A DNA stretch of 32,350 nt from Clostridia bacterium (GCA_017501245.1 JAFVXI010000010.1:1-32350), one strand, 5' to 3'. Shown: positions 22,532 through 30,838, counted from the stretch's first letter. The notes: generated from the sequence alone by a model not told the origin. Numbers and translations are program-made.

Positions 22532-23947
22532 ATGGCAAAGGCAAATATGAATCCTAAAAGAAACGAGATGCCCACACAGGACGCTCTTGTACGTGCGCAC
22601 AACTTTGACGAGGTAGCCCTCGGCTACACCGAAGAGCAGGCAATCGACGAGGCTATGAGATGCCTTAACTGCAAAAATATGCCCTGCGTTGACGGCTGTC
22701 CCGTCAAGATCCATATCCCCGAGTTTATCTCAAAGATCAAGGAGGGCGACTTCGAGGGCGCATATCAGGTCATCACCAAGTCCTCATCTCTTCCCGCCGT
22801 TTGCGGCAGAGTCTGCCCCCAGGAGACGCAGTGTGAGTCCAAGTGCGTCAGAGGCATCAAGGGCGAGTCTGTCGGCATCGGTCGCCTTGAGCGCTTCGTT
22901 GCGGATTGGCACAACACCTTCTGTACTGAGGAGCCCACCAAGCCCGTCGGCAACGGGCATAGAGTTGCCGTCGTCGGCTCGGGCCCCTCGGGTCTTACCT
23001 GTGCCGGCGACCTTGCTAAGCGCGGCTATGAGGTAACCGTCTTTGAGGCGCTCCACACAGCGGGCGGCGTGCTTGTCTACGGCATCCCCGAGTTCCGCCT
23101 TCCTAAGAAGATAGTAGCTAAAGAGGTTGACACTCTTAAGAAGCTTGGCGTTAAAATAGAAACAAATGTTGTCATTGGCAAGACTTTAACGGTAGATGAG
23201 CTCTTTAAGATGGGCTTTGAAGCCGTGTTCATCGGATCTGGCGCAGGCCTGCCAAACTTTATGGGCATCCCCGGAGAATCATTAAAGGGCGTCTATTCCG
23301 CAAACGAGTTCCTCACTAGGAGCAACCTTATGAAGTCCTATCTCGCAAGTCCCGAAACGCCTATTATGAAGGGCGGCAGGGTCGCAGTCGTCGGCGGCGG
23401 AAACGTTGCTATGGATGCGGCGAGGACGGCTCTCAGGCTCGGCGCAGAGAAGGTGTATATCGTATATCGCCGCTCTATGGATGAGCTGCCCGCAAGGCGC
23501 GAGGAGGTCGAGCACGCAGAGGAGGAGGGAATAGAGTTCCGCCTGCTTTGCAACCCCACCGAGATCCTCGGCTACAACAATCCCGACGATCCGAGAGACC
23601 CGAGGAATGGCTTCGTCACGGGTATGACCTGCGTTAAGATGGAGCTTGGCGAGCCCGACGAGCGTGGCAGACGCCGCCCCGTAGTTATTCCGGGCAGTGA
23701 GTTTACCGTAGAGGTCGACACCGTCATTATGTCTATCGGCACCTCCCCGAACCCCCTCATCAAGTCCACCACGGAGGGCCTTGAGGTCAATCGCTGGGGC
23801 GGTATAGTCGTCAACGAGGACGGACTCACCTCGAGGGATGCCGTTTATGCAGGCGGCGATGCTGTAACGGGTGCGGCAACCGTCATCTCGGCTATGGGTG
23901 CCGGCAAGGTTGCGGCAAAGGCTATCGACGAGGCTCTCGGCAACTAA
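22532..23947 (+). CDS. nfnB: NfnB: ferredoxin-NADP+ oxidoreductase large subunit
   Basis: 471 residues, homologous to the small subunit of glutamate synthase (GltD/GltA). The N-terminal domain has two Cys clusters for [4Fe-4S] centres: Cys44, 47, 52, 56 and Cys91, 95, 101, 105. The FAD motif GSGPSGLTCAGDLAKRG follows near 150, then the NADPH motif GGGNVAMDAARTALRLGA near 288, then the C-terminal FAD motif GGDAVTGAATVISAMGAG. Pairing with NfnA and the absence of a glutamate-synthase large subunit favour NfnB over a GOGAT subunit. AAGGAGG lies over the end of nfnA, so translation is coupled. Confidence 0.92.
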   Translation: MAKANMNPKRNEMPTQDALVRAHNFDEVALGYTEEQAIDEAMRCLNCKNMPCVDGCPVKIHIPEFISKIKEGDFEGAYQVITKSSSLPAVCGRVCPQETQCESKCVRGIKGESVGIGRLERFVADWHNTFCTEEPTKPVGNGHRVAVVGSGPSGLTCAGDLAKRGYEVTVFEALHTAGGVLVYGIPEFRLPKKIVAKEVDTLKKLGVKIETNVVIGKTLTVDELFKMGFEAVFIGSGAGLPNFMGIPGESLKGVYSANEFLTRSNLMKSYLASPETPIMKGGRVAVVGGGNVAMDAARTALRLGAEKVYIVYRRSMDELPARREEVEHAEEEGIEFRLLCNPTEILGYNNPDDPRDPRNGFVTGMTCVKMELGEPDERGRRRPVVIPGSEFTVEVDTVIMSIGTSPNPLIKSTTEGLEVNRWGGIVVNEDGLTSRDAVYAGGDAVTGAATVISAMGAGKVAAKAIDEALGN

Positions 23948-24008
23948 TTTCCGAGCCGTTACCGACGGGGCGTTTTGCCCGACGTAATAACCTAATATTA
24001 ATGAAGCG

Positions 24009-24074
24009 TTTGACACGGGGTCAGCCCTGTGTCAAAGCGGATCTAGGGGGCGCAGCTTGCGCCCCTCTTTTTTA
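24009..24074 (+). terminator. Double-hairpin terminator of nfnAB
   Basis: First hairpin TTTGACAC-GGG / CCC-T-GTGTCAAA (24009-24036); second GGGGCGCA-GCT-TGCGCCCC (24047-24065) followed by TCTTTTTTA. The motif CTCTTTTTTATCCC recurs at about 24105-24118 without a hairpin. 24120-24239 shows nothing recognisable. Confidence 0.82.
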
Positions 24075-24239
24075 TCCCCGGCGCTTTTCATCCTTGCGTC
24101 CCTCTTTTTTATCCCGAGCCTCCTATCATTTTTTATTCGTTAGCGCCTGTCATTTTGCCCCAAGCCCCTTATATCCCGACGGATAAGGGGGATATAACAA
24201 TTTGATCAGGGAGACGCCTTATATTTTTTTGTTATTTTC

Positions 24240-24268
24240 TTGACAATCTTTTTTCCGCATTGTATAAT
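24240..24268 (+). promoter_or_regulatory. Promoter of the TetR-controlled operon
   Basis: TTGACA (24240-24245), a 17-nt spacer and TATAAT (24263-24268). Predicted start about 24275, inside the operator. Confidence 0.92.
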
Positions 24269-24273
24269 ATTAA

Positions 24274-24287
24274 ATGAACAAGTTCAT
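24274..24287 (+). promoter_or_regulatory. Probable TetR operator
   Basis: ATGAAC-AA-GTTCAT is a perfect 6-2-6 palindrome placed at the predicted transcription start. It has the size and symmetry typical of TetR-family operators, and the operon encodes a TetR regulator as its second gene. Autorepression relieved by a ligand is the simplest model. Confidence 0.72.
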
Positions 24288-24305
24288 AAAAACGGAGTGA
24301 AGCTT

Positions 24306-25046
24306 TTGGCTAATAGAATAAATAGAAAAATCATATGGATCGGAGCAGCTGTTCTTATCATAGCATTGTGCTTTGGCTGCTGTGCGGTTTATCTCTCGGA
24401 CTACTATCGGGCTGATCTCGAAGCCATAGAGGCGTTTGCCGTCGGCAGAGAAGTGGAGAAGGCAGAGGTCGCAGACGGATTGATAGCCTTCGGTGACCCC
24501 CACGCCGAGATCGGCTTAATATTTTACCCGGGCGGCAAGGTCGAGTATACCGCCTACGAGCCTCTTATGCGCAGTATCGCCGCTAATGGCGTGCTTTGCA
24601 TCCTCGTACGGATGCCCTTCAATCTTGCGGTTCTCGACGTAAACAGGGCAGACGCTGCAAGAGCCCATTTCCCCGAGGTCGAGAGCTGGTATATCGGCGG
24701 TCATTCGCTCGGCGGATCGATGGCGGCAAGCTATCTTGGCTCGCACGCTGGTGAGCTTCGGGGGCTGGTTCTTCTTGGCGCTTATTCTACGGCGGACCTC
24801 TCGGGCGGCTCGGCTAAGGTTCTTTCTGTATACGGAAGCGCCGACGGCGTAATGAACCGTGAGAAATACGAACAGTATCGGGATAATCTCCCGAGCGCAA
24901 CAACCGAGATCCTGATCGACGGAGGCTGCCACGCCTATTTCGGAATGTACGGCGAGCAGGAGGGCGACGGAGCCCCCTCTCTCAGCGCAGAGGAGCAGAT
25001 CGCCATCAGCGCCGGGTATATCTCGGACTTTATCCTTAGGAGGTAA
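24306..25046 (+). CDS. Membrane-anchored alpha/beta hydrolase
   Basis: 246 residues. A single N-terminal membrane helix (about 9-30) anchors an alpha/beta-hydrolase domain with the nucleophile elbow GGHSLGGS (Ser134), acid Asp180 in YGSADGVM and His209 in GGCHAYFG: a complete catalytic triad. It would act outside the membrane on an ester or similar bond. The open frame extends back to 24240, but that start lies on the -35 box; the TTG at 24306, eight bases after CGGAG, is the credible start. First gene of the TetR operon, so it may release or activate the pathway's substrate (inference). Confidence 0.82.
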   Translation: MANRINRKIIWIGAAVLIIALCFGCCAVYLSDYYRADLEAIEAFAVGREVEKAEVADGLIAFGDPHAEIGLIFYPGGKVEYTAYEPLMRSIAANGVLCILVRMPFNLAVLDVNRADAARAHFPEVESWYIGGHSLGGSMAASYLGSHAGELRGLVLLGAYSTADLSGGSAKVLSVYGSADGVMNREKYEQYRDNLPSATTEILIDGGCHAYFGMYGEQEGDGAPSLSAEEQIAISAGYISDFILRR

Positions 25047-25048
25047 GT

Positions 25049-25555
25049 ATGCCAAAGATCATAGAAGGGCTGCGTGAGCAGCTGTTAGCCGAGGCAAAAA
25101 GACAGGTCCTCGAGCAGGGCTACGCCAAAACGACGGTGCGCTCGGTCGCATCAGCTCTGGGTGTCGGCGTAGGAACGGTATATAACTACTTTGAGTCAAA
25201 GGAGATGCTGGTCGCACACTTCGTCTATGAGGAGTGGAGGGAATATCTTGCGCTCATAGAGAGCCTCCCGACCGATGACCCGAGAGCGCTCCTTTCGGGT
25301 ATATTCGAGGCGATAAAGCGCTTCGCGGGGGCAAACGAGCGCCTCTTCACGGATGCGGATGCCGCAAAGCTCGTCTCCGCAGGCTCGGCGGAGCGCCACA
25401 AAATGCTAAGAGGGCAAATAGCGGGCTTTATCCTCCCCGTAGCGCCTGATCGCTTTTCTGCGGAGTTCATCTCCGAGGCGCTGATCCGCTGGGCTATGGA
25501 GGACGTCGGCTTCGATCTCATCTACCCCCTTATCGAAAAAGCAATTAAACAATAA
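25049..25555 (+). CDS. TetR-family transcriptional regulator
   Basis: 168 residues, short for the family. The N-terminal helix-turn-helix spans about 29-48 (TTVRSVASALGVGVGTVYNYF); the remaining helices form the ligand-binding and dimer domain. Its ATG is two bases after the hydrolase stop and uses an AGGAGG located at the end of that gene. It probably represses the operon through the palindrome at 24274-24287. The ligand pocket residues do not reveal the inducer. Confidence 0.92.
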   Translation: MPKIIEGLREQLLAEAKRQVLEQGYAKTTVRSVASALGVGVGTVYNYFESKEMLVAHFVYEEWREYLALIESLPTDDPRALLSGIFEAIKRFAGANERLFTDADAAKLVSAGSAERHKMLRGQIAGFILPVAPDRFSAEFISEALIRWAMEDVGFDLIYPLIEKAIKQ

Positions 25556-25579
25556 ATATATCAAAAGGAGAAAAACACT

Positions 25580-26506
25580 ATGAGCAGCTTTGAAAACCTT
25601 CGCATCGTGGACAACTTCTATCAGACCTCGTTATTCTTCCCGATGCCCACAGTCATCATCTCTTCGCTTTGCGAGGACGGCTCGACAAACCTCGGCCCCT
25701 ACTCCCTCGTTCAGCCCTATTACGTAGCAGGCAAGGACTACTACGCAATGCTTCTGTGCTGCCGCAATTCCTCTAACACAGCGCAGAACATTCTCCGCAA
25801 CGGCAAATGCACGATCAACTTCATCGACGACAAGCCCGCAACCTTCAAGGAGGCGGTAAAGCTCTCCTGGCCGGGTGATAAGCCCTCGGAGAAGATGCCT
25901 AAATGTAAATTTAAGTTAGAAAAGAGCCTTATTGAAGAGGAAACGGGCGAGCAGAGACCCATGGTTCTCACCGATGCTATCGAAGCGATCGAATGCACCT
26001 GGATGCGTGAGCTTGACGGAGCAGACAAGGATCTGCCCGGTGAGCTTAACGGCTACGAGGGCCCCTATCATGACTTCAACGGCATCACCAGTAAGTTCGG
26101 CGCACACTTCATCCTCCGCGTTGACAAGATCCTTATGAAGAAGAAGTATAGCGACGCTATCATAAACGGCGTAAGGGCCAAGGATTTCCCGCCCCTTCCC
26201 GTTGACTACGGCTACCGTGACTCGAAGAACTTCTGGTTCCATAGAAAGACGAGGATGAGAGCCGAGCTTCTCCAGATGCGCCAGGCATCGCTTGATTCTG
26301 TGCGCTATGCGGCAGACCGTGTCGACGACAAGATCAAGTTTACCGACGAGGCGCTCACCACCGTTCTCGGCGTTCCGAGAGTCTTCCTTCCCCTCGTTCT
26401 CAAGGGCTGCGTTGCCTGGGCTAGAGAAAACGGGGTAGAGCTTATCACTGCCGATCATATGAAGATCATCAACGATAAGCGCTCCAAGGAAAAGAATAAG
26501 AAATAA
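25580..26506 (+). CDS. Flavin reductase-like protein with PCP_red-like C-terminal domain
   Basis: 308 residues in two parts. Residues about 10-195 match the FMN-binding split-barrel of the flavin-reductase family (PF01613): FPMPTVIISSLCEDGSTNLGPYS is the typical opening. Residues about 253-299 (KFTDEALTTVLGVPRVF...) resemble the small PCP_red domain (PF08369), known from the C-terminus of light-independent protochlorophyllide reductase subunit B and of various bacterial oxidoreductases. The PCP_red match is from memory of the pattern (acidic-Ala, val-Pro, Ala-Arg-Glu-x-Gly) and moderate. It probably delivers electrons or reduces a substrate with FMN. AAAGGAG precedes the ATG. Confidence 0.82.
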   Translation: MSSFENLRIVDNFYQTSLFFPMPTVIISSLCEDGSTNLGPYSLVQPYYVAGKDYYAMLLCCRNSSNTAQNILRNGKCTINFIDDKPATFKEAVKLSWPGDKPSEKMPKCKFKLEKSLIEEETGEQRPMVLTDAIEAIECTWMRELDGADKDLPGELNGYEGPYHDFNGITSKFGAHFILRVDKILMKKKYSDAIINGVRAKDFPPLPVDYGYRDSKNFWFHRKTRMRAELLQMRQASLDSVRYAADRVDDKIKFTDEALTTVLGVPRVFLPLVLKGCVAWARENGVELITADHMKIINDKRSKEKNKK

Positions 26507-26536
26507 TAAAAAAAATATAAAGGAGAAAAACCGAAA

Positions 26537-27403
26537 ATGAAAGTTGTTCTTGCCGGCGCCTTTGGTAATCTCGGTGCCGAAATTCTCAAGTGCCTTTGTG
26601 CCGAGGGTCACGAGGTAGTTGCCGCCGACCTCAAGGAGGCTGCCGTTGAGGGCTGCGAGGGAAAATACACCTTCAAGTCCATCGATGCAACCAATCCCGA
26701 GAGCTTAAAGGGTCTTTGCGACGGAGCTGACGTAGTCATCACTACCGTTGGTCTTACCGGCGCATCCACCAAATTCACATCCTACGACATCGACTATAAG
26801 GGAAATATGAACCTCTATGCCGAGGCAAAGGCCGCAGGCGTTAAGAAGTTCAATTACGTATCCGTCATCTCCTGCGACGAAAAGGGCGCAAACAAGGTGC
26901 CTATGCTCCACGCAAAGTATCTCGTCGAGGAAGAGATCAAAAAGGAAAACATCGACTGGGTCATCTACCGTCCCACCGGCTATTTCTACGACATCGCAAA
27001 GGTATTCAAGCCCTACGTAGACAAGGGCGAGATGCAGCTGCTCAAGGGCTTCGGCGCCGTTAAGGCAAACGTCGTTGACTGCCATGACTTCGCTGAGTTT
27101 ATCGTCGAGCATATGAACGACACTAACGTGACCTACAACGTCGGCGGTAAGGAGACCTACACCTACGAGGAGATGGCAAAGCTTTGCTTTGACGCAGCAG
27201 GCAAGCCCCTCAAGATCAAGTGGGCGCCCCGCTGGCTCTTCACCATACTTGCAAACCTTCCCAAGATCAAGAAGGCAGGCAAGCACGACATAATCCTCTT
27301 CTCCAAGTGGACGCTCAGCCACGATCTCGTCGGCGACACCGCAGTTGGCGATAAGAGCTTCGGAGAGTACATCAAGTCCTATTTCGGAAAGGAGAACAAC
27401 TGA
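26537..27403 (+). CDS. NmrA/BciA-like NAD(P)H-binding reductase
   Basis: 288 residues, an atypical SDR. The cofactor loop is GAFGNLG (7-13). The segment HAKYLVEEEIKKENIDWVIYRPTGYF is the conserved core of NmrA-like proteins, and the order RPTGYF ... NVVDCHDFAEFI ... YNVGGKETYTYEEMAKL also resembles the BciA divinyl-reductase branch of that group. The classical Tyr-x3-Lys is replaced by His-Ala-Lys. It probably reduces a C=C or C=O bond, or isomerises a substrate, with NAD(P)H. AAAGGAG precedes the ATG; the next gene starts two bases after the stop. Confidence 0.85.
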   Translation: MKVVLAGAFGNLGAEILKCLCAEGHEVVAADLKEAAVEGCEGKYTFKSIDATNPESLKGLCDGADVVITTVGLTGASTKFTSYDIDYKGNMNLYAEAKAAGVKKFNYVSVISCDEKGANKVPMLHAKYLVEEEIKKENIDWVIYRPTGYFYDIAKVFKPYVDKGEMQLLKGFGAVKANVVDCHDFAEFIVEHMNDTNVTYNVGGKETYTYEEMAKLCFDAAGKPLKIKWAPRWLFTILANLPKIKKAGKHDIILFSKWTLSHDLVGDTAVGDKSFGEYIKSYFGKENN

Positions 27404-27404
27404 T

Positions 27405-28214
27405 ATGCCTTGGTCACTTTTAGGAATTCTTCTCGCCGTCTGTGCGGTAGCCTGCGCAGTAGGCTTCTATAAGTTCGTATACTTTCTCTCCATCGGCTAC
27501 GGCTTTGCGGTAGCCTTCGGCGGCATCGCCGTTCTCGTTATGTATCTGATCAACCCCACGGCGGCGCCCCTGTGGCTGCTTCTTATCGAGGCTGCGCTCT
27601 TTATCGCATACGGCGTGCGCCTCTCGGGCTTCCTTCTTATCCGCGAGTTCAAGAACGCCACCTTCAAAAAGACCGACGTAGCAAAGGACACCCTTGCTAA
27701 AAACGGCGAAAAGAAGATGCCCATCTTCGTGCTTGCAACCATCTGGATCACCGTTTCGGTGCTCTACGTAGCCCAGGTCAGCCCCATGCTCTTCCGTTAT
27801 GAGAACGGAGCTACCGACTTCATCGTTCCCATCATCGGCTTTGCGGTTTCGGTGCTCGGCCTCGTGCTTGAGTCCATCGCAGATAAGCAGAAGTCCGAGC
27901 AGAAGAAGGAGCGCCCCGATATGGTTGCTACCAAGGGTCTCTATAAGATCTGCCGCTGCCCCAACTACCTCGGCGAGATCCTCTTCTGGACCGGCGTTTT
28001 CATCAGCGGCATCACCGCTTATCAGTCTGTCGGCGAGTGGATCACCGCCATCGTCGCATATATCTGCATCGTTTTCATTATGTTCAACGGTGCGCAGAGA
28101 CTTGAGAAGCGCCAGATGGCTCGCTACGGCGACAACGAGGAGTATAACTCCTACGCCGACAAGACCCCCATCATCATCCCCCTTCTTCCCATCTATCACC
28201 TCAACAAAAAGTGA
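27405..28214 (+). CDS. DUF1295 / steroid 5-alpha-reductase-like membrane enzyme
   Basis: 269 residues with about seven hydrophobic segments. The C-terminal third has GLYKICRCPNYLGEILFWTG (178-197) and the closing YGDNEEYNSYADKTPIIIP, the conserved pattern of the DUF1295 family, related to steroid 5-alpha-reductases and isoprenylcysteine methyltransferases. These integral membrane enzymes act on lipids, sterol-like or isoprenoid substrates using NADPH or SAM. The first basic residue of the usual RHPNY motif is kept (Arg184) but His is Cys185. The frame extends upstream to 27345, but ATG 27405 with AAAGGAG ten bases before is the better start. Confidence 0.85.
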   Translation: MPWSLLGILLAVCAVACAVGFYKFVYFLSIGYGFAVAFGGIAVLVMYLINPTAAPLWLLLIEAALFIAYGVRLSGFLLIREFKNATFKKTDVAKDTLAKNGEKKMPIFVLATIWITVSVLYVAQVSPMLFRYENGATDFIVPIIGFAVSVLGLVLESIADKQKSEQKKERPDMVATKGLYKICRCPNYLGEILFWTGVFISGITAYQSVGEWITAIVAYICIVFIMFNGAQRLEKRQMARYGDNEEYNSYADKTPIIIPLLPIYHLNKK

Positions 28215-28232
28215 TAAACAAGGAGATAAGCT

Positions 28233-28868
28233 ATGAATGACTTTTCTATTCCTATGGCTCTCGTGGATTACATTCCCGTGGTCCTCTTTGCCGTAGCATC
28301 ATTTATCCTTCTTAGCGATCTTTACGGCAAAATGACGAAGGGCGCATATGCGCTCTTCGCCGCAGGCCTTATCGACGTTGCGATCGCAGGCGCCCTTAAA
28401 GCGACCTGGAAGCTGCTTTATGCCTCCGGGGCATGCAATTTCGAGGCTCTTGACGCAATGTTCTTCCCGGTTCAGTCCATCGGCTTCCTCCTCGCAGGCA
28501 TAGGCATTCTCCTTATGCTCGTGAAAAAGAACGGGGAAGCGAAGCTCCTCGCCGTGGCACCCCCCGTATTTTCCGGCACCTTCGTGTTCGTCGGTCTTAT
28601 GGTGGCGGGTCTCGGCATTATGGACGCCGTGCTTTCCATCCTTGCGGCAAAGCTCAAAAAGCCCCTCTTTATCGCCATCTTTGCCCTTTCCTTCGTCTGC
28701 TCGCTCTGCATGGGCTATCTCTCCAGCCAGAACTTTGCCGAGGCGGCAATGAACTGGATCACCGAGGGCGTAAACGTCGTTGGCCAGGGTGCCTTCCTTG
28801 CGGGCGTCATTCTCTTACATAAGAATGGGCTCCCCACGATCGAGCTTAGTAAAGGAGAAGAGGCGTGA
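28233..28868 (+). CDS. Unknown six-helix membrane protein
   Basis: 211 residues with six predicted membrane helices separated by short loops and few charged residues. No family recognised. AAGGAGA before the ATG and close spacing place it firmly in the operon; it may be a partner of the DUF1295 enzyme or a transporter of its substrate (inference). Its TGA stop overlaps the GTG start of the next gene (GTGA). Confidence 0.8.
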   Translation: MNDFSIPMALVDYIPVVLFAVASFILLSDLYGKMTKGAYALFAAGLIDVAIAGALKATWKLLYASGACNFEALDAMFFPVQSIGFLLAGIGILLMLVKKNGEAKLLAVAPPVFSGTFVFVGLMVAGLGIMDAVLSILAAKLKKPLFIAIFALSFVCSLCMGYLSSQNFAEAAMNWITEGVNVVGQGAFLAGVILLHKNGLPTIELSKGEEA

Positions 28869-29509
28869 CGGATAAGCTTTTGAAGCTGTTAGAGGAGAAA
28901 TACACCCTCTCGCCGATCGACGCAGGAGAATTCTCCACCCTTAAGGCAAGCGGGATGACCTTCACGGTCAGTGCGTACCACGCCGAGGGGCTCGGACACG
29001 TTTCGCTGATGAGGGCAAAGGGCTTCTTCGGCCTTATGAGAATGGACACCCTGATGATCGTCCCCGAGGAGATCGATCTACCCCTCTATTCCTACGACCG
29101 CATCCACGCTATGGGAAACGATACCCTCATCGTAGAGCTGTACGACACCCTCACCTCTCCCCTCGACCTCTCGGCTCTTTCGGCATCGAAGGCGAGGTTT
29201 GCGCATTTATCCGACCGTGACCCCGGCGAGCATTGGTACGATGAGATAAAGCTCCCCGGGAGCATCTCCAAAAAGGGCAAAAGGAAGCACACCCCAGAGC
29301 TTGACCTTATGGCAACCGGGCATTTTGAGGGCTACCTTAATGCGGATGCCCTAGCCGTCACCGACCGTGATGCGAAGAGGGCGCTCTCCTTAGCCTACGT
29401 AAACGGGCTTCTCGAGCGCGGCGGCCCCTCCACCGACGTCTTTAAAAAGGCGCTGGGTAGAGAGAAGACTGAGCGTCTCTTTAAGACGTTGCTTTTCGGC
29501 GTAGGCTGA
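28865..29509 (+). CDS. Unknown soluble protein, last gene of the TetR operon
   Basis: 214 residues, GTG start overlapping the previous stop, AAAGGAGAAG just upstream. There is no membrane segment and no Cys cluster. The central stretch MIVPEEIDLPLYSYDRI followed by NDTLIVELYDT recalls the core of ferredoxin-dependent bilin reductases (PcyA/HY2: ...P..DLP.FG.D....), but the resemblance is faint and could be chance. Translation is coupled to the membrane protein before it. If the resemblance holds, it would be the most interesting gene here; otherwise it is an orphan family. Confidence 0.75.
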   Translation: MTDKLLKLLEEKYTLSPIDAGEFSTLKASGMTFTVSAYHAEGLGHVSLMRAKGFFGLMRMDTLMIVPEEIDLPLYSYDRIHAMGNDTLIVELYDTLTSPLDLSALSASKARFAHLSDRDPGEHWYDEIKLPGSISKKGKRKHTPELDLMATGHFEGYLNADALAVTDRDAKRALSLAYVNGLLERGGPSTDVFKKALGREKTERLFKTLLFGVG

Positions 29510-29571
29510 CGCAGGCGTATGAGCGCAGTGCTATCCCACAGCACCCCCCCGAAATAACAGCATTAATAATG

Positions 29572-29634
29572 AAGCCGAGTGCTTTTCGCTCTGCCATAGT
29601 GGCATGACGCTAGGCCTCGGCTTTTTTGTTTTTT
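29572..29634 (+). terminator. Terminator of the TetR operon
   Basis: AAGCCGAG (29572-29579) pairs with CTCGGCTT (29616-29623), enclosing a second perfect hairpin TGCCA-TAG-TGGCA (29592-29604), followed by TTTTGTTTTTT. Confidence 0.85.
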
Positions 29635-29642
29635 GGCGGCGG

Positions 29643-29663
29643 CTTTATCTGTTTCAGATAAAG
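29643..29663. promoter_or_regulatory. Perfect 9-bp palindrome upstream of the lipocalin gene
   Basis: CTTTATCTG-TTT-CAGATAAAG. It has no T-run and lies 25 bp upstream of the -35 box, so it could be a protein-binding site or a remnant hairpin. Confidence 0.5.
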
Positions 29664-29687
29664 ATCGGTGGGATCAAAGTAAAAATA

Positions 29688-29716
29688 TTGAATTTTTCCC
29701 CGAGAAGTGCTATCAT
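29688..29716 (+). promoter_or_regulatory. Promoter of the lipocalin/NimA-like pair
   Basis: TTGAAT (29688-29693), a 17-nt spacer and TATCAT (29711-29716) preceded by TGC. Confidence 0.65.
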
Positions 29717-29750
29717 TATCTTGAAAATATATCTCGAGAGGGAGTAGGAT

Positions 29751-30818
29751 ATGAGAGAAGTAAGACTGTATAAGCCCGAGGAGCTTGGGCTTTGCGACAG
29801 GGTTCAAAAATTCGAGGACGGTCTGCGCACCGAGCCGAGATCGGGCAGCTACGAGTGGTGGTATTTTGACTCCAAGTTTCCCGATGGCTCGAGCCTCGTC
29901 ATCGTTTTTTACACCAAGCACGTAACCTCATTTGCGAAAGGCTTCAAGCCCTTCGTGTCGCTGAGTTATATAAATCCGAACGGCAGGGAGCTGAGAGTGG
30001 AGGCGCACAGCGACGACTATTCCTTCTCAAAGGATGCCTGCGAGGTCAGGATTGGCGAATGCTACGTCAAGGGCGACCTCTCGCATTACGATATATATTT
30101 CAAAAACGAGGATGCGGAGTGCAAGCTGAGCCTGGATGCGAGCGTCCCCTCCTGGCGCCCCGAGTCGGGTCATATATATTTTGGCAGGAAGGACTATTTC
30201 GCCTGGCTTCCCTCTGTCCCCGAAGGGCGGATAAACGGAACGCTGAGGATAAAGGACGAGCTTATCACGCTGACGGGCACGGGCTACCACGATCACAACT
30301 GGGGCAACAAGTTTATGATCCTGCTTATGAACGATTGGTATTGGGGCAGGGCGAAGATCGGCGACTACGTAGTCGTTTCATCCTATATATACGCCAACAA
30401 GAGCGACGGCTATAAGCCTACGCCCATCTTCATGCTCGCCAAGGACGGCGAGATCCTCACGGGTGACGCCTATAAGCATCTGACCTACGAGGAAAAGGAT
30501 TTCATTAAGGATCCCTACACCAAACGCCACGTCGCAAAAACGCTCGTCTACGATTATAACGATAAGGAAAAGGGAATTCACTACCGCATCACCTATAAAA
30601 AGGGTGACGAGGAGGTCGAAAGGCAGGTAATGACCGACATCGTCGGCAGACCCTTGGCGATCCTGTTTTACCTCCTCGGCTTCCGCGGCTCCTACCACCG
30701 TATGGGCGGCAGGGCTATGCTGGAGAGATTTGAGGGAGAGGAGCCGGTAGAGCGCATCGAGGCGCCCGCTATGTGGGAGCAGATGTGCTTTAAGCCTGAC
30801 AGGATAAAGAGGGCGTAA
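29751..30818 (+). CDS. CrtC/AttH-like lipocalin-fold protein
   Basis: 355 residues. SYEWWYFDSKFPDGSSLVIVFY (33-54) and GTGYHDHNWGN (176-186) are the two hallmark blocks of the CrtC/AttH family (hydroxyneurosporene synthase / carotenoid 1,2-hydratase and AttH), a double-lipocalin fold; His180-Asp181-His182 lies in the putative active site. The family binds hydrophobic molecules, and in most bacteria outside phototrophs its substrate is unknown. No signal peptide, so cytoplasmic. GGGAGTAGG precedes the ATG. The NimA-like gene follows after 20 bp. Separate promoter from the TetR operon, yet a related hydrophobic-substrate theme. Confidence 0.85.
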   Translation: MREVRLYKPEELGLCDRVQKFEDGLRTEPRSGSYEWWYFDSKFPDGSSLVIVFYTKHVTSFAKGFKPFVSLSYINPNGRELRVEAHSDDYSFSKDACEVRIGECYVKGDLSHYDIYFKNEDAECKLSLDASVPSWRPESGHIYFGRKDYFAWLPSVPEGRINGTLRIKDELITLTGTGYHDHNWGNKFMILLMNDWYWGRAKIGDYVVVSSYIYANKSDGYKPTPIFMLAKDGEILTGDAYKHLTYEEKDFIKDPYTKRHVAKTLVYDYNDKEKGIHYRITYKKGDEEVERQVMTDIVGRPLAILFYLLGFRGSYHRMGGRAMLERFEGEEPVERIEAPAMWEQMCFKPDRIKRA

Positions 30819-30838
30819 GGAGAAGAGGAGAGGGAAAA

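Noticed and set aside
24274-24300. 8-codon ORF (MNKFIKTE) before the hydrolase
   Set aside because: It lies on the operator palindrome and has no ribosome site; its ATG is part of the dyad.
24240-24305. N-terminal extension of the alpha/beta hydrolase
   Set aside because: This part coincides with the -35, -10 and operator; the start with a ribosome site is TTG 24306.
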